From positions 11,194,967 to 11,258,966 of the forward strand of contig NC_051091.1 of the NCBI RefSeq assembly GCF_901709675.1: a stretch of DNA of 64,000 nt. The letters are read 5' to 3'. The first letter of the stretch is position 1, and every line of letters starts with the position of its first letter. Both the position numbers and the translations under genes were made by a program. Shown piece by piece: positions 38,534 to 50,737 of the stretch. Below the pieces are notes generated by a model, which ran no database searches, was not told the DNA's origin, and saw only the letters and a list, made by a program, of their open reading frames with translations. Source of the DNA: Syngnathus acus. Lineage: Eukaryota; Chordata; Actinopteri; Syngnathiformes; Syngnathidae.

Positions 38534-41107
38534 CTACGGTATGTGTTGGACCTCAACATAGAAGAGCAGTAAGACAACCCACTGCAGTGCCGACACCGAA
38601 GTTCGACACGCTGCCCCTTTCTGGTATAGAGGGTCCATCTTCTCGCATCGCTCCCCCTCGAAGCCATTGTAACACTGGCACTGGAACCCGCCGGCAAAGC
38701 CCGCCGAGTCCCCTTGGACCGGTTGGCCGACCACCTCCAGCTTGCCGCCTGGTCCGACCCGCAAACTGTGCGTGGCGGGGTTTAGGTGCAAGTAAACGTC
38801 GGCGTCCGGGTCCCGGCGTAGGCAGCGGCCGTGGGAAGCGCACAGAGCCTGGCTGCATACCTCGGCTGCCGTGGAGACGTTGAGGAGGTATTTGCCCAGT
38901 GGACCCCGGAGATAAGCATCCAGCTCCGAGCAGGTTGTCTGGAAAAGAGCAAAGGCACGAAAGACAAGAGTTACGGCTTGCGGACAGGGGGCCCAATTTA
39001 CGGACTGGGAAATAAATGTTGGCGTTGCAGAAAAATAAAATAAAGAAAAATAAAATTTCAAACAAGATCTTTTTCAGTGTTGTTTTTCTAGTGTCAGCTT
39101 TTTGGTAGTAATGCGCCTCTCTTGCCAAATTCAACTTGGGCCACCATTCTAGGCAGTACCTGAATTCTCTCACCAAAAGTCAGCTCGTAAATCATATACA
39201 GGGTGTATTGAGCTGGGCTTGTTTCATGCATTTCAACACACAAACAGATTAAAGCACAATTAGTGTAGCTTCGTCATTCGTTTTATTCGATTCTTCCAAC
39301 GTTTTACGTGTCCTGCCAAGATTGAATGACATGGGTTTCACTCCTAAACAAACAAGGAAAGCCAGGGCCATCAAAGACGTTCCGTGTTACCATGTGACTC
39401 TGGTTTTTGATGTGGCGCCCCAAGGAAGAAAAAGAAAGACATCTGACAAGAGCAGCTGTTTGAAAAGGATTACATCACATGCAAATGTTGCATTTATACA
39501 GTATACGTGCGTCATGATTAGCGTGGTTTACTTTGTTGCTGGCGTAGGCTACGTCTCCCCACAGGATGATGCCAGCTGCGCCCAAAGCCACGCTCTCCCC
39601 GATGGTGGACACCAAGTCCATCTGGAACACATGACGATGCACTGAGTAAATGGGTCAAACTCAAAACAGATAGTGAGCAATTCTTTAAACAGAGGTTTCA
39701 ACTCCAAGTTGTTGTCCACTGGCAGAGAATTACACTTTGTGTATTTAAAACACTTAATGCTAGCTTAATGCTAATACGCAATAAAAAATGCAATAGCCAT
39801 CAACAGGGTGTTAGCGAGCTTTTCAAACACCTATCCGAACACAAATGCGCTTTATCAACACAGGAAAGGACTGCGCTTGCTGATAAGCTATGATTCAGTG
39901 AAGTTGCTGCTGATCAAAGTGCTGTGAAATGCAATTTCAATTGGTAGCAGAAAAAAAACAAGCGAAAAGCCAGGTTTTGTTTGTCTAAAAGGTCACAGAG
40001 AAAAGGTCACACTGAGCCAAGTTGTTGCGATTTGATAGACTACCGGTATCCGGGCTGAGTGATTTAGTGACCAACCCAGGACATATGCTCTTGCCCAAAG
40101 TCTACCAGGCTAGGCTCTAGTTCAGCCATCACTCTCGAGGAAATGGCTGGAAGGATGATCCAAGAAAGGTCTCTCACCTCTGTCAACTGCTCCAGAGAGT
40201 TCATGTATGTGGGTCGTGTGTACACAAAGACGGGACGCGCCAGGCCATCACCCGCCGACGCCAAACGCATGCCCTCCTTCACGCGGTTCCTCACAAATTG
40301 GCGCCCGGAAGCAGAGGAGCGCAGCACCGTGCCCATGTAGACAGACGGGAAGAGTGCCGTGCTCTCGGTCCACAGCCAATTGAGCAGCTCGTTGCGTGCC
40401 ACCTCCACATCGGGGCAGCGACCTGTGTAGCTCTCCAGGGTCAGCCTGTAGTCGTGGTTGTAGCAGTCCGGGAACAGGTAGAAACCCCAAAGCTGGTTGG
40501 GTCTTAAGTGCTTGGCCAGCTTCAGAGTCTCAAGCATAAACGTCTTGGCGGACATTTCGAACTCCTGCATGGCCATTTTGGACACCTTCTCGGGTGGCCA
40601 GGTGGGGTTCTTCTGGCGCACCAGCTCACGGGAATGCCGGCGGTAAATGTCCTTAGCCTTCCAGTTGCGTATCCACAGAGGGCGCCATTCTTCCCAGTCA
40701 ATAACCGCCAGGCCTTTGGCATTGGGCTCCCGTATGTACTTCTTCACCCCCTCTGGCATTTTGTCCAGGTGCTGCACCAGACTGGCGACCTGCGGCAGAC
40801 CCCCATTGACGGGCGTTCCGTCCGGCTCAAAGTGGGGGTACAGGCCCAGGCGGTCATTGTAAAAGATGGTGAGGTTCTGCTTCACAAAACCTTCATTGGG
40901 AGAGGCCACGATCTGGAACTGGTCCAACTGGAAGGAGACGCGGTGCCGTGGAGAGCAGTCCTCTGTCGGGGCGTTCCACGCCAGCAGCAGGGGCTTCTGG
41001 GAGTACAGTGGCCATACTGTGGCTTTCAGTCCCACAGCTCCGGTTTCATCCCACAGTAGAACAATCAGCAGCAGCAGAGCTTTGCAATCAGCCACCGTCC
41101 AGTGCAT
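38534..41107 (-). CDS. hyal2: Hyaluronidase 2 (GPI-anchored)
   Basis: Cell-surface GH56 hyaluronidase that starts breakdown of high-mass hyaluronan. Three coding exons on the minus strand: 40178-41107 (310 codons), 39532-39621 (30), 38534-38938 (134 plus TAG), total 474 residues against 473 in human. The exon pattern equals that of the adjacent hyal1-like gene, supporting tandem duplication. Residues 1-25 form a signal peptide. Catalytic D137 and E139 sit in GLAVIDWEEWRP. HYAL2-type stretches include SPNEGFVKQNLTIFYNDRLG, GFYLFPDCYNHDY and YTGRCPDVEVARN. The C-terminal EGF-like part has FQCQCYNGFEGERC, followed by a short hydrophobic tail (ALQWVVLLLFYV) that fits a GPI signal. The last codons and stop touch a hAT insertion. 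A donor at 41926 suggests a 5' noncoding exon. Confidence 0.93.
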
Positions 41108-44100
41108 GTCTCCAGATGGGAACAGACAGAATTGACTGTCACTCTCTGCTCTGTAATTAGCAAGACAGCTCAATGAGGTTATTTTTAGCTTTCCTTTTCC
41201 ATCTACATCACAAAGATTTTCATGAAATGTTTTCAATAACCTCCAAACACAGTTAAGCTGCATAAGATGAGGCCCAGTTTCATCAAATTGCTGTTAGAGA
41301 GGTTTATTGTTGAGCTTTTGGGCTTTTCCTAACAGTAAAGCTTTTCTAGCAGTGAAGTCATAACACTGATTAAAGACAAATTCTAATCAGATGAGGCTTA
41401 ATGTGTCAGTAAACTAAATATACTTGACTCTTATTTCTAGTGTCTTTACTTCTTATCTGTTTGTGCTTGTTTTGTTTTTAAGTTTTACCTATAAAAGGCA
41501 ATGCAGATTTTACCATGTGTTGTTTCACAAAAAAAAAAAAAAATCCACCTCTTACGGAACCTAACTCAATTTGGAAATATTCCCAAATATATTACTATAA
41601 TACATATAGTGGGAACGAATGAATGGAATTTTTATTTATTTCAAGGGGGACGATGAGTTTTCTGTAAAATGGTGCATTTTTAACAATTGTAAGGATTAAT
41701 TTCTAAATAGTTATCACAGGAACATGACATAACATTATAAAGCTGGTGTCATCGTCGCACTTTACGTGCTTTACATATAAAGGCATCTTTTAGAAACTTC
41801 TTGACCTAGAAAAGACGTTCACTGACGTTTTTTTCTATTCTACTTGTATTGTCAGTTCATAAACAAAAATGTTATATCTCATAAATTCAAGATCAAGTCA
41901 TCATCAGTTGAGGGAGTTTACTTACCTTTCCCAACAGGGTGGACAAGCATTCCCCAACGACAAGTCACACCACCGTTTTAGGGTTTAAGTTCCCTCAAAG
42001 TATTAAAGAAGAAAAAGTGAGCATCGCTGTTGTTTCCTTTATGTTAAGAAGCTGCAGAAGTGTTGCGCCGTCCAGCATGCGAGACGGTTCAGATGGCCTC
42101 CCAGCGGGCTGAAGACACGAGCAGCAGCTGCCCCCTGCGAAGATACAACCACCACTGGAACATTCCATTCGGGTGAAACAAAAGGGGGCCGTACCGTAGC
42201 TTTCCGAAATCCGCGCATCCTGTCAAACCACCTCTTGTGTCCAAAAAAAACCGAGAATTCAAATTTGTGTGGTATTAGAGTGATTCTGCTTCGGAATTTG
42301 GCTGTATTCACCTACAACAAGTCTCCCAAACACCCTGTGGGGTAGCGGTGGAATGGTATGCTCCGAAAAGTTTGTCACAGGCCATGTGAAGCAGATAGAG
42401 TAGAAATTCATGCAAGGTCACAGCCACTCTGTCTCTTTCCTAAAAATAAAAAGCAGGGACGCAAATGAGCACTTGCCCCGAGGTGGCTTTTAACTATAAT
42501 CAGATAAATGCATGCCAATTTGGTTGAAACTTTACTCAAAATTCATTCATGCTTTTCTACCCATTAGTTTGGGGATAGGAACACGCATTAAATATGATTT
42601 CCAGTGATTATACAGTAATTTGGTTTAAAATAAATACCACGCAAATGGTTGCAATTTGTTCCGATTTCACAGGAGATTTTCTTAGGGGAAATTGAATTGA
42701 TTGTTTACAGCAGGAGTTTTGTGCTCAAGGGCCTTTTTTGAGTTAATAATAAATGGACCGGTGGGCCAGGTCATTTGTAGATGAGGTCGAATAATATTTG
42801 AAAAAGCATAAGATGTAATTGCTGCAAGGTGGAATCCACGCATCTCAAAAGGTTTACTTTTCAGGAAAAAAACAACATTTTGCATTAATTACCAAGCACC
42901 CCATTGTTAAATTTGGTATTATACCTTATATTGCTATCATATAAAAAAAATGTCAAGAGTCAATTTAACTGAAAAGAAATACCCCAAAAATGAGAGCAAT
43001 ACTGCCATCTACCAGAGTGGCTGTGCAATAACATTTGATTATGTTATTGATCCCAAGTTAAGATGTTCAATAGGCTTGAATGTACGACACAGCTTCAACA
43101 AAACTTCGGCGTCTTACTACTAACAGCGTACATGCGAGATGTGAACAGTCATACTCTTGATTGCTACTGCGCCGCACGCTCGGGCAAGCGCCTCCGAGCC
43201 GACTGCAATTAGTGGCGGAAGGAGCATTCAGAGGGCCTCACTTAAATCTAAGACATTGAGGTAAGAGAGTTTGGACGAGCGACCAACAAGAAGCACACAA
43301 AGGAAAAGTGGAATTAAAAACACCGGTTTCCGTGCAAAAACACGACGAAGGTACGGTCAATAAATGAGAAAATAGGATTCTGAATGGCTCCTTTTTTTAG
43401 ATTTCCTTTCAGTGGTTTGTTGCTCTATAATTAGTTGGGGTTTATTTCACATTTAACTTTTTTTTCTTCCAAGCTTGCAACTTAAGTGGTGGCTGTTCTG
43501 CCACCTCTCCATTGAGACAGCGGGCATGTGTTTTGCACATGCCCACCATGCCTAGAGGCAGGCGACGACAGCCCCTGGCAGGACACCAGCAAATGCTGAA
43601 GATAAGAGAGGCTGTGTTTACTGTACTGGAATTGTGTCGAAAAGGTGGGGAGGAAACTTGTCCACTCAAGCACACCTAATGTTAACTTTTCCAGTGCGAC
43701 ATGGCAAAATTTGGTCACTTAATGTTGCTTTGAGGAGAAGAAAAACAATGACTCATTAATCAGAGTTGAAATGTCATATCATTGATTTATTCGTGACATT
43801 TTTGTATCTCAAAAATGATCACTTTTCAGGCAAAGTTGCCCGACAGGACCTTTCCAGAGCGTACATGAGGTGGAAGTGAGACGTTTTCCGCCGTTTGTTT
43901 CCCAAGCCAGTGCTGACTCACCAAAGTGTCATCGAGGTCCCTCCCACCGAGAGCTTTAGGAAAGAATCCGAATGAATTGAAGAAGGCTGGGAAAAGGAAC
44001 AAAGCCATGCTTGCTTGTTTCCCCTCAGGGGGGCTCCGCCTCCTCTTTTGACCTTGGCTTCCTGAACGTGACATCAGCAAAAGGCAGGAAGTCCAAACAA

Positions 44101-46503
44101 TGGCAGGGAAACGGTGAGCACACCCTGCCACCTTCACTTTGGGGGCCACGCCGCTCTTTGATTGCGATGGAATGTATTTGGGCGAGGGGTCCATTAACTG
44201 AAGGAAATCTGCCGGGCCCACCCCAACCCGTACCCCCATGTATATATTTCTTAAGTCTGAGGTCTGGGAATGGGTTTGATTATCTTGTCATATGGGTGTG
44301 TTGAGAATGGTTTTTTGTTTTTTTTTAGAGTTCTCAAGACACGACTGTGCAAATAAACTTATCGAGCTAAAATAGGAAGGAATCTGATATCACGCCCTTT
44401 ATAGTTCCGTTATTCTCAGCGCTTTAGATTAAAGCAAAACATTTTCAGTGATCCTCAGGATGTTCCTGTGCAGAAAGAAAGCAGGAAGAGGACAGAGCCT
44501 TGGAAGGGAAGTAGAGTGAAGCAAAAGTTCCTCAATGGAAATATTATAGCAGTCTCATCCTGCCCATGACCAGAATTGTGGCCTGACACTCAATGTGATC
44601 ATTACCTTGATGGACAAAAAGTCCCGATAAGGACAAAGGTCGCAGTTTAGATACATTTGTGACAAAAGTGGTAATGTATTTTATATCCTGTATTACAGTC
44701 AAGCCACCTTTTTTCAGTTTCTCACTGAGCACGTGTCAGCCGCAGTAGCCGTTCCTCTTGTAACTCTGTCACACATGATCACCAAGAACCCATATTAAAT
44801 GCAATAAAGCCGGGTGGCCCCAAAAGAAGAGGAGTTTATCTTTCCCGATTGCTCACTGAGCTCCCAGCATGACATCAAAAGAGACTCGGAGAGGAAGCGC
44901 ATGAAAATGAGTGACCTCTGGCACCGGAACACACTCAACCACATTCCACACAATTATAGACGGCACGGCAAGCCTGGAAAAGAACAGCAGGTCATTTACT
45001 GCTCACGAAAGAGGCCTGGAAATATGTTTACATTGCCATTAAGCCTTGGTGCCCTGCCAAAGCGGTGACGGCCATGCCGCAAATTGTCATGATTGTAGTC
45101 TTAGTCCGTTAGCTGGGCCCTAGAATTACATGACAAGCACAATAGCCAGAGGATTGTTATGAAGCAAAGGCACCAACTCGCTCAGTCAGGCGTTTGTTGA
45201 AATGATGCCATCTAGTGGTAAAACATAAATTACAAGAACGTGAACATACTCGTAGCTAAATGCTAGAAATGCAGCATTTAAAAGTCGGTCAGGAAATTAC
45301 AGTTTCATCAATCTGATAAATAAATAAATAAATAAATAAATAAAGAGCTGTTAGCGACACAAACTCTGTCCCAACACAAGAAGTTCAGCTCAGTAAACTA
45401 TTTATTCAAGTATTTCCAACTAATGCATCAGAATTATTTACAGTGCATCATTTTCACTAGTGCAGGTCTGAGTTCACGTGACTGAACAAGGCCCACAAAT
45501 GGAATTTTTATTTCGCTAAAACACCACCGCCACCCTGCCGCATATTTACACATTCATTCATTTAAAGATGAGTTCACACACATACACAAACACACACTTG
45601 CTACATGTGTACGGCTTACTCAAGGCAGATACTAACTGCCATTTTGTATAAGCAACTATGAAGCCACACTGAAAAGAAGGAAAAAAATAGCTGCATTATT
45701 TCATTATTGACAAGTCATCAATAGGATACGACAAATGCCAATTCCAATACATGTTATAACAAAATCCAGGTAACCGAGTAATCAACCAATTAATAAAAAA
45801 AAATAATATATATATACAATGAATAAAATAACTTTTTTGGGTCCCTTAAGATATTAATTAATGGCAGAACATTTGAAAGTTTTACTGTGTCTTTATAAGA
45901 CACAGCAGAAAGAAGAATCTGCACGCAAGTCAAAGCAAACAAATGCATCTCGAAAAAAATATATATATTACAAATATATATCACAAGACACAAAAAAAAT
46001 TATGTTATGACTTGACAACTCTCATAATTTTCATTTTTCTATTTCTCTTTTCAGTGTGGCCTGAACACCCCTTAGTATTTTTTTGCACAAATAACACCTC
46101 AAAGGAGAAATACAGCATAGTATGATGTTTTGTTTTTAAAGGAGACATAATGTGCTTTTTTCCTGTCTTACTAACAGATCTGAAAAATGACTTTTTTTAA
46201 CTCTGAAATTAGCCTGTTTTGAGAGAGCTGTCCCATTGCTCACACCAACCTCACTTTTGTATACAAGCCAATAAAAAGTCAATTTTCCACAATATGTCCC
46301 CTTTAAAGTCTTCTTGTATACTGTATCAGCTAGTCAGTGAACACATGACAGACACCGGTACTACCTGCGTGTGAATGACAAAACATGGATGTCACTTGGT
46401 AATGGACGTTTTCTTTCTCCGGACCACAGTTCATATTTGGACTGACAGACTTGGTCGGGTCTGACCTCTTTAAGGAAGAGTTCATGGTATGACAAAACAA
46501 CCT
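41108..46503. other. hyal2 upstream region to tusc2 3' end
   Basis: 5.4 kb without a confident coding gene. A minus-strand donor (GGGAAAG then GTAAGTAAAC) at 41926 marks a probable hyal2 noncoding exon reaching to about 42060. Sequence at 42710-42890 resembles a short hAT-derived fragment. ORFs at 43826-44239 (-) and 44814-45068 (+) lack family motifs. An (AAAT)n run lies at 45318-45350. Minus-strand AATAAA at 45507-45512 could end tusc2. Confidence 0.5.
45318..45350. repeat. (TAAA)n microsatellite
   Basis: Eight uninterrupted TAAA units. Confidence 0.9.
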
Positions 46504-47130
46504 TCACACCTCACAGAGGATGATGGGGAAGTCTACGTGAATACAGGGATGCTGCAGTTTCACAATTCCCTAAAAAAAAAAAAAAAAAAAAAAGAAAAAA
46601 AAGAAAAAAGAAATGACATCACAATAGACTTCATTTAATTCGGCAGCATTTCAGTTGAGTTTTAGCATTCAGGCGCAATTTCCAACACAAATAACATTTT
46701 GTAGTTTAGTGTTCAATAACACTTTTCTTCCCAACACTTTGAGCTCACCTGTGGGATCAAATTCTTCTGAATTCTCTTCAACTTGGATTTTTTCCGGCCG
46801 TTTTTTGTCACCACCGTCTCCTCGTAGAATTCGTGGGCAAGGTCGCCATCCTCGTCGTAGTATAGCGAGCTGCCCAACACAACAGTAACTTTAAACATGC
46901 AACCTGCAACTCAAAGTTTAATCATTGTACAACTTTGGAGGTTCCACCATAACCAAAAATAATTTAATCATCTGTGTTTACCTCCTCCTTGTAAAAACAA
47001 AGGGTGTTGCATTTCTGGAACATTTAAGGCGGGCCACCGACTGCTCGCTGCCATTAACGGCAGAGTCCCCTCCCGACCCGCTACTGGAAAAAGGCCAGGT
47101 GCCTTTGGCTTTGGATCCGCTTCCTCCCAT
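46504..47130 (-). CDS. tusc2: TUSC2/FUS1 tumour suppressor candidate 2
   Basis: A small N-myristoylated protein of the inner mitochondrial compartment linked to calcium and redox control. Three coding exons on the minus strand: 46982-47130, 46749-46869, 46504-46569 (TGA), in frame, 111 residues against 110 in human. The start MGGSGSKAKG keeps the myristoylation glycine at position 2. The centre is nearly unchanged: YYDEDGDLAHEFYEE, then VVTKNGRKKSKLKRIQKNLIPQ-like basic stretch, and the end GIVKLQHPCIHVDFPIILCEV. The N-terminal 40 residues are variable, as expected in the family. The hyal1-hyal2-tusc2 order matches human 3p21.3. A minus-strand donor near 48252 may belong to an untranslated first exon; the hAT element at 48315 lies just beyond. 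Confidence 0.94.
46574..46614. repeat. A-rich homopolymer in tusc2 intron 2
   Basis: About 22 A followed by A-rich sequence with G interruptions, immediately upstream (minus strand: a poly-T tract) of the acceptor of tusc2 exon 3. It doubles as a very long polypyrimidine tract. Confidence 0.8.
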
Positions 47131-48306
47131 TCTCATCACACGTAAGGCATCATTAGGTCTTCAGTTGAAGCGCTAATCTGGTTCTTGAACCAGCCTGGCA
47201 ATTCCTTAATGAAGCCGGGAGCTGAGTAAGTAATGAGACAATACAAATCACACTTCATTCTTGTGGCCACAATTAAACAACTCACCATATTAAGTTGAGT
47301 GAACTGATCGGTCGGGCCGAATTTGAGCATTTTAGCATCAGAACAAAAACAGCAGGGATCTAATTGTCGGATGTTTTGAAAAGATTTGAGAAGTCTGATA
47401 TGTGTTTATCTTGCATATTGTGCACATTATGATGAATGCCAGAGCACTCTAACAAAATAGTGCTGTTTGCCAGAATACTAACTAACACCAGTTCTCAAAT
47501 TACTTCACTGGCTTCCTGTTAGTGAAAGGCTAGAGTTGCAAAATATTTTGGTTGACAACGCAAGTATTAAATACATCCTGGATTTATATGCTCCATGTGA
47601 AGCATCTGGTGCTCTCAAGTAATCAGAGACAGGTTTATTGAAACCAATAAGCATATTGAATGTATACCTCGCTGGCAATTAACACTGAACATTGCTAGTT
47701 TAGTAGAAAATTATCATTTTAAAAATAAAGACAACTTATAGAGCTCTTGCATTGAATTCACTGAAATGCCCAGTGAGTACATGGTGGTTCCTGGATGCTT
47801 ATTTAAAAGATAACAATAAAACAAAAACTCGAAACAGCTATCAAATAACAAGCAGTTACAAATAAAATCGTTTAATGTTAAGTCATAAGTTAGCTTTAGT
47901 GCGGGGGATGCTAACCAACTGGGCCATAACAAACTGACCTGACGTCATAATTATTAGCCTTACTTTCATGGGATAGTATTGATCACTCCACGTGTTTCGT
48001 ACACAAAACATACATGTTACAATGACGACAGAAAATCTATTTGGAGCAAATAGTCGGTTAGGAAGGTGGCTAACCAACCACTAGCTACTGCTAAGTGAAC
48101 CATGCTAGCCCTTTAGCCTCCTCTGACGCAGCTCAGCAACGAGAGTTAAAACGTAAAAGACACCTGTTATTTAAATAAAATGCTTTACTCTCTTTAACGC
48201 TATTACCGGGCAAACCGTGGCTCCGAACCGTGTTACCGTTTCACAACCTACCTTCTACACCTTTTAATCTCCATGATGTAAACGCTCGTTGCTAGGGGCG
48301 GTTGCA
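47131..48306. other. tusc2 5' flank
   Basis: AT-rich sequence with no further coding exon. A minus-strand donor (GTAGAAG then GTAGGTTG) near 48252 may end a noncoding first exon, which would put the tusc2 promoter at about 48260-48310. Confidence 0.4.
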
Positions 48307-48314
48307 GTGTAGGG

Positions 48315-49497
48315 TAGGGATGGGCGGATCGATACCAGAATATCGATATATCAATCCAGGCTGCTCATTTTTGAGTATCGATCTCCCTAGCTAAAATATC
48401 GATACTTACAATTATTTAATTATATTTTTCCTCATTTTTTTCTGCTCCAATTTGACGACTTGCACTCATGCTAGCACTACTTTTCCTTCCGCCTGCTGCA
48501 CCGGCGTGTCCTGCTCTGCTCTGCTCCCGCCCCCTTTTCTCACAAGCCAAGCCCTCCTCCTCCGCCTCCCGTTCCAATCCAAACACAAACAAGCATGGCC
48601 ACGGCGGCGGCCCAGTCCGAACTAAGAGAAGTCTGGTTTGGAGGTATTATATTTTAGTTAATAACAACGAGGCAAGATGTGAAATATGTCACAAAACGAT
48701 TAAATATTGTGGCAACACCACAAACTTAACAAAACATTTAAGTAAAATTCACCCCACTGTTCATGAAGAGCTGCAGTTGAAACGTGCCGCAGACACTAAG
48801 GCAGCGACGGAAAACCCTGCAGCCACACCGAGGCTAAGCTTAGAAGCAGCGTTTCAGAAAGGCAAGACATATCCAGGTATCAGGTGCTAACCAAAAATCG
48901 TAAGCAGTTGTGGTTGATGTGCTATTTGAAGCAATAATTACTGCGCTTTAGTCAGTCATTTATAAATAAAGTTTTCCCCTTTTCAATTTGTGGTCGAACG
49001 CCATACGTTTTATTTGTAACTCCACTTCCTATAAACAACACTAAAGTATTACAATATTAAATGTAAGTATCCAGTGGCTTTACAAATTGATAGTTTTGCT
49101 GCTCATGACGATTAAGCCCTGCATCTCTGTTGGTACCATGTCTCTTTTTACAATATACTAAAAGACAAAACTTTTTCCCAACAACAGAGAGAGAGAGAAA
49201 AAAGTAAAGAATAGCTCCTTTTAATTAAAGTTATACTATTAATATGCATCTTCCATTAATGTTTTTCTAAAAAGGTTAATAATTCATGTACATGACGTAA
49301 TACTTTTTTCTACAAAATTCAATAGATGACTCTCCAAGAGCAAGAAACATCACAGACCTGATTGCCAAGATTTAAAAAAAAATTTATGGCGGGAAATTAC
49401 ACTTCCGGTATCGATATCGGATCGATATCGGGTATTTTTGGGCAGGAAATACTTGGTATCGGATCGAATCCAAAATCATTGGTATCGCCCATCCCTA
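48315..49497. mobile_element. hAT transposon, non-autonomous, with BED-finger ORF
   Basis: A 1183-base element with inverted ends (left TAGGGATGGGCGGATCGATACC cut to TAGGGATGGGCG; right GGTATCGCCCATCCCTA) and a perfect 8-base target duplication GTGTAGGG at 48307-48314 and 49498-49505. Both ends carry many ATCGATA/TATCGATA repeats, as in hAT subterminal transposase-binding regions. Only a BED zinc-finger ORF is left; the RNase-H-like catalytic body and dimerisation domain are absent, so it must rely on a transposase from elsewhere. Confidence 0.92.
48468..48890 (+). CDS. BED-type zinc finger ORF inside hAT element
   Basis: A 140-codon ORF. Residues about 56-95 show the BED pattern: SLVWRYY, then CEIC, then TNLTKHLSKIH (C-x2-C ... 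H-x4-H). This domain is the N-terminal DNA-binding part of ZBED/hAT transposases. The ORF ends 30-40 residues later with no catalytic domain. It could make a free DNA-binding protein or simply be a relic; no splice donor near its end is obvious. Placed wholly inside the element's inverted repeats. Confidence 0.7.
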   Translation: MLALLFLPPAAPACPALLCSRPLFSQAKPSSSASRSNPNTNKHGHGGGPVRTKRSLVWRYYILVNNNEARCEICHKTIKYCGNTTNLTKHLSKIHPTVHEELQLKRAADTKAATENPAATPRLSLEAAFQKGKTYPGIRC

Positions 49498-49505
49498 GTG
49501 TAGGG

Positions 49506-50281
49506 ATCAAGATAACACACCCCTTAAAGGCTCAATCTTGTATGTATACGCTTGAAATAAAACTTGTGAGAAGTTAAAAAAAAAAACACCAAACATCCTG
49601 ATAGAAATTTATTTAAATTAGTGCACATTTGTCACATTTAAAAGGATGTGATAGTCACTTGAATGTCGACTTTAGGCACCAGTTAATCAACAGTCCTGCT
49701 ATTGTTCTCTAATAGACTTTATATAAAATATATGTAACATCTCAATCTTAAAACTTTACATTTTTCTATAGTGACAATCCTCACTTGATTGGTACCAAGT
49801 GAACTTTTTTGGCAAGAGAGGCAGGTTACTACCTGAACTGATTTTTCTAGTTGACATTTGTTGAGAAAAACCATGAACAACCTGGACCTATCAATTTGCA
49901 GGGAGAGCTTCATTTCTTTCACCAAAGGTCTGGCGGGATAAGATTTGGCTCATGTGTTATCTTGAGTAGAAGCACTACAGATAGTCAAGTACAACAACAA
50001 AAATATGGATTCTCTAAGTAATCATGTGCAGGACCATTGCATTATTCTGATGAAATAGTCTTTCAGTGAACTTGTGTACATTTAAAAGGAAAAAGACAAC
50101 ATGAAAAAAAAGCTAAGTTAGCTATTATACAGTAAAAATTCATTCACAATCACAGTCAATACGAGTGACTGACATTGGTGCTCAGACATTCAGCATCTCG
50201 CAATAATGTTCACACACCCATATCACTCATAAATGGACAGTGGGAAAAAAAAACCTGCACCCTTTGTGGGTCTACAGCGTC
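49506..50281. other. Intergenic, AT-rich
   Basis: No exon, RNA gene or element end recognised. The 68-codon minus-strand ORF at 49719-49925 has no motif. Confidence 0.5.
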
Positions 50282-50612
50282 AGGGATGTCAAAGTCATTT
50301 TTTTCGGCAGGCCGCATTGTAGTCATAGCTTCTTTCGGAGGGCCATTATGACGGTCAACCCAAATAAAAGTATGAGCACCATATGAGCTACAAAGCAAAC
50401 GGACAAATAACTCCTTTTCAAATCAGACAAGTAAAAACTGGTGAAATATTTAAAAAAATAATGATAATAAAAAAAAAAGAAGATACTATTGAAAGTGAAG
50501 CCAATTTGCAATTCTAGTCATGACACCCAATTTGTCTTGGCGGGCCACATAAAAGGATGAGGCGGGCCGGTCCGTATCCTGGCCCCCGCCCGGGGGTTCG
50601 ACGCGGGTGCTC
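50282..50612. mobile_element. Short hAT-like dispersed repeat, copy 1
   Basis: Starts with CAGGGATGTCAAAGTCATTT, continues with GGCAGGCCGCATTG and ends in GGGCCGGTCCG...TTCGACGCGGGTG, the layout of a widespread vertebrate hAT family with CAGGGGTGTCAAA ends. Part of it (about 50400-50530) matches 63845-63955 at the right edge of the window. Target duplication not resolved. Confidence 0.55.
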
Positions 50613-50737
50613 GAACGGTTGTCGCCTCTTGATGACGTCGCCAACGCGCTTCGCTCTCCACAGCGTTTGACAAATTCGGACGCGTAAGGGAGCAAAGGGG
50701 AAGACATTTGTTGCGCGTGTTGTGTATTGTTTGTCAC

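Noticed and set aside
40508-41059. 183-codon plus-strand ORF
   Set aside because: Exact antisense of the hyal2 first coding exon.
43548-43679. 43-codon ORF with a CCACCATG start
   Set aside because: The start context is good but the peptide is unrecognised and there is no other support.
43826-44239. 137-codon minus-strand ORF
   Set aside because: No family motif, no splice context, composition like surrounding noncoding DNA.
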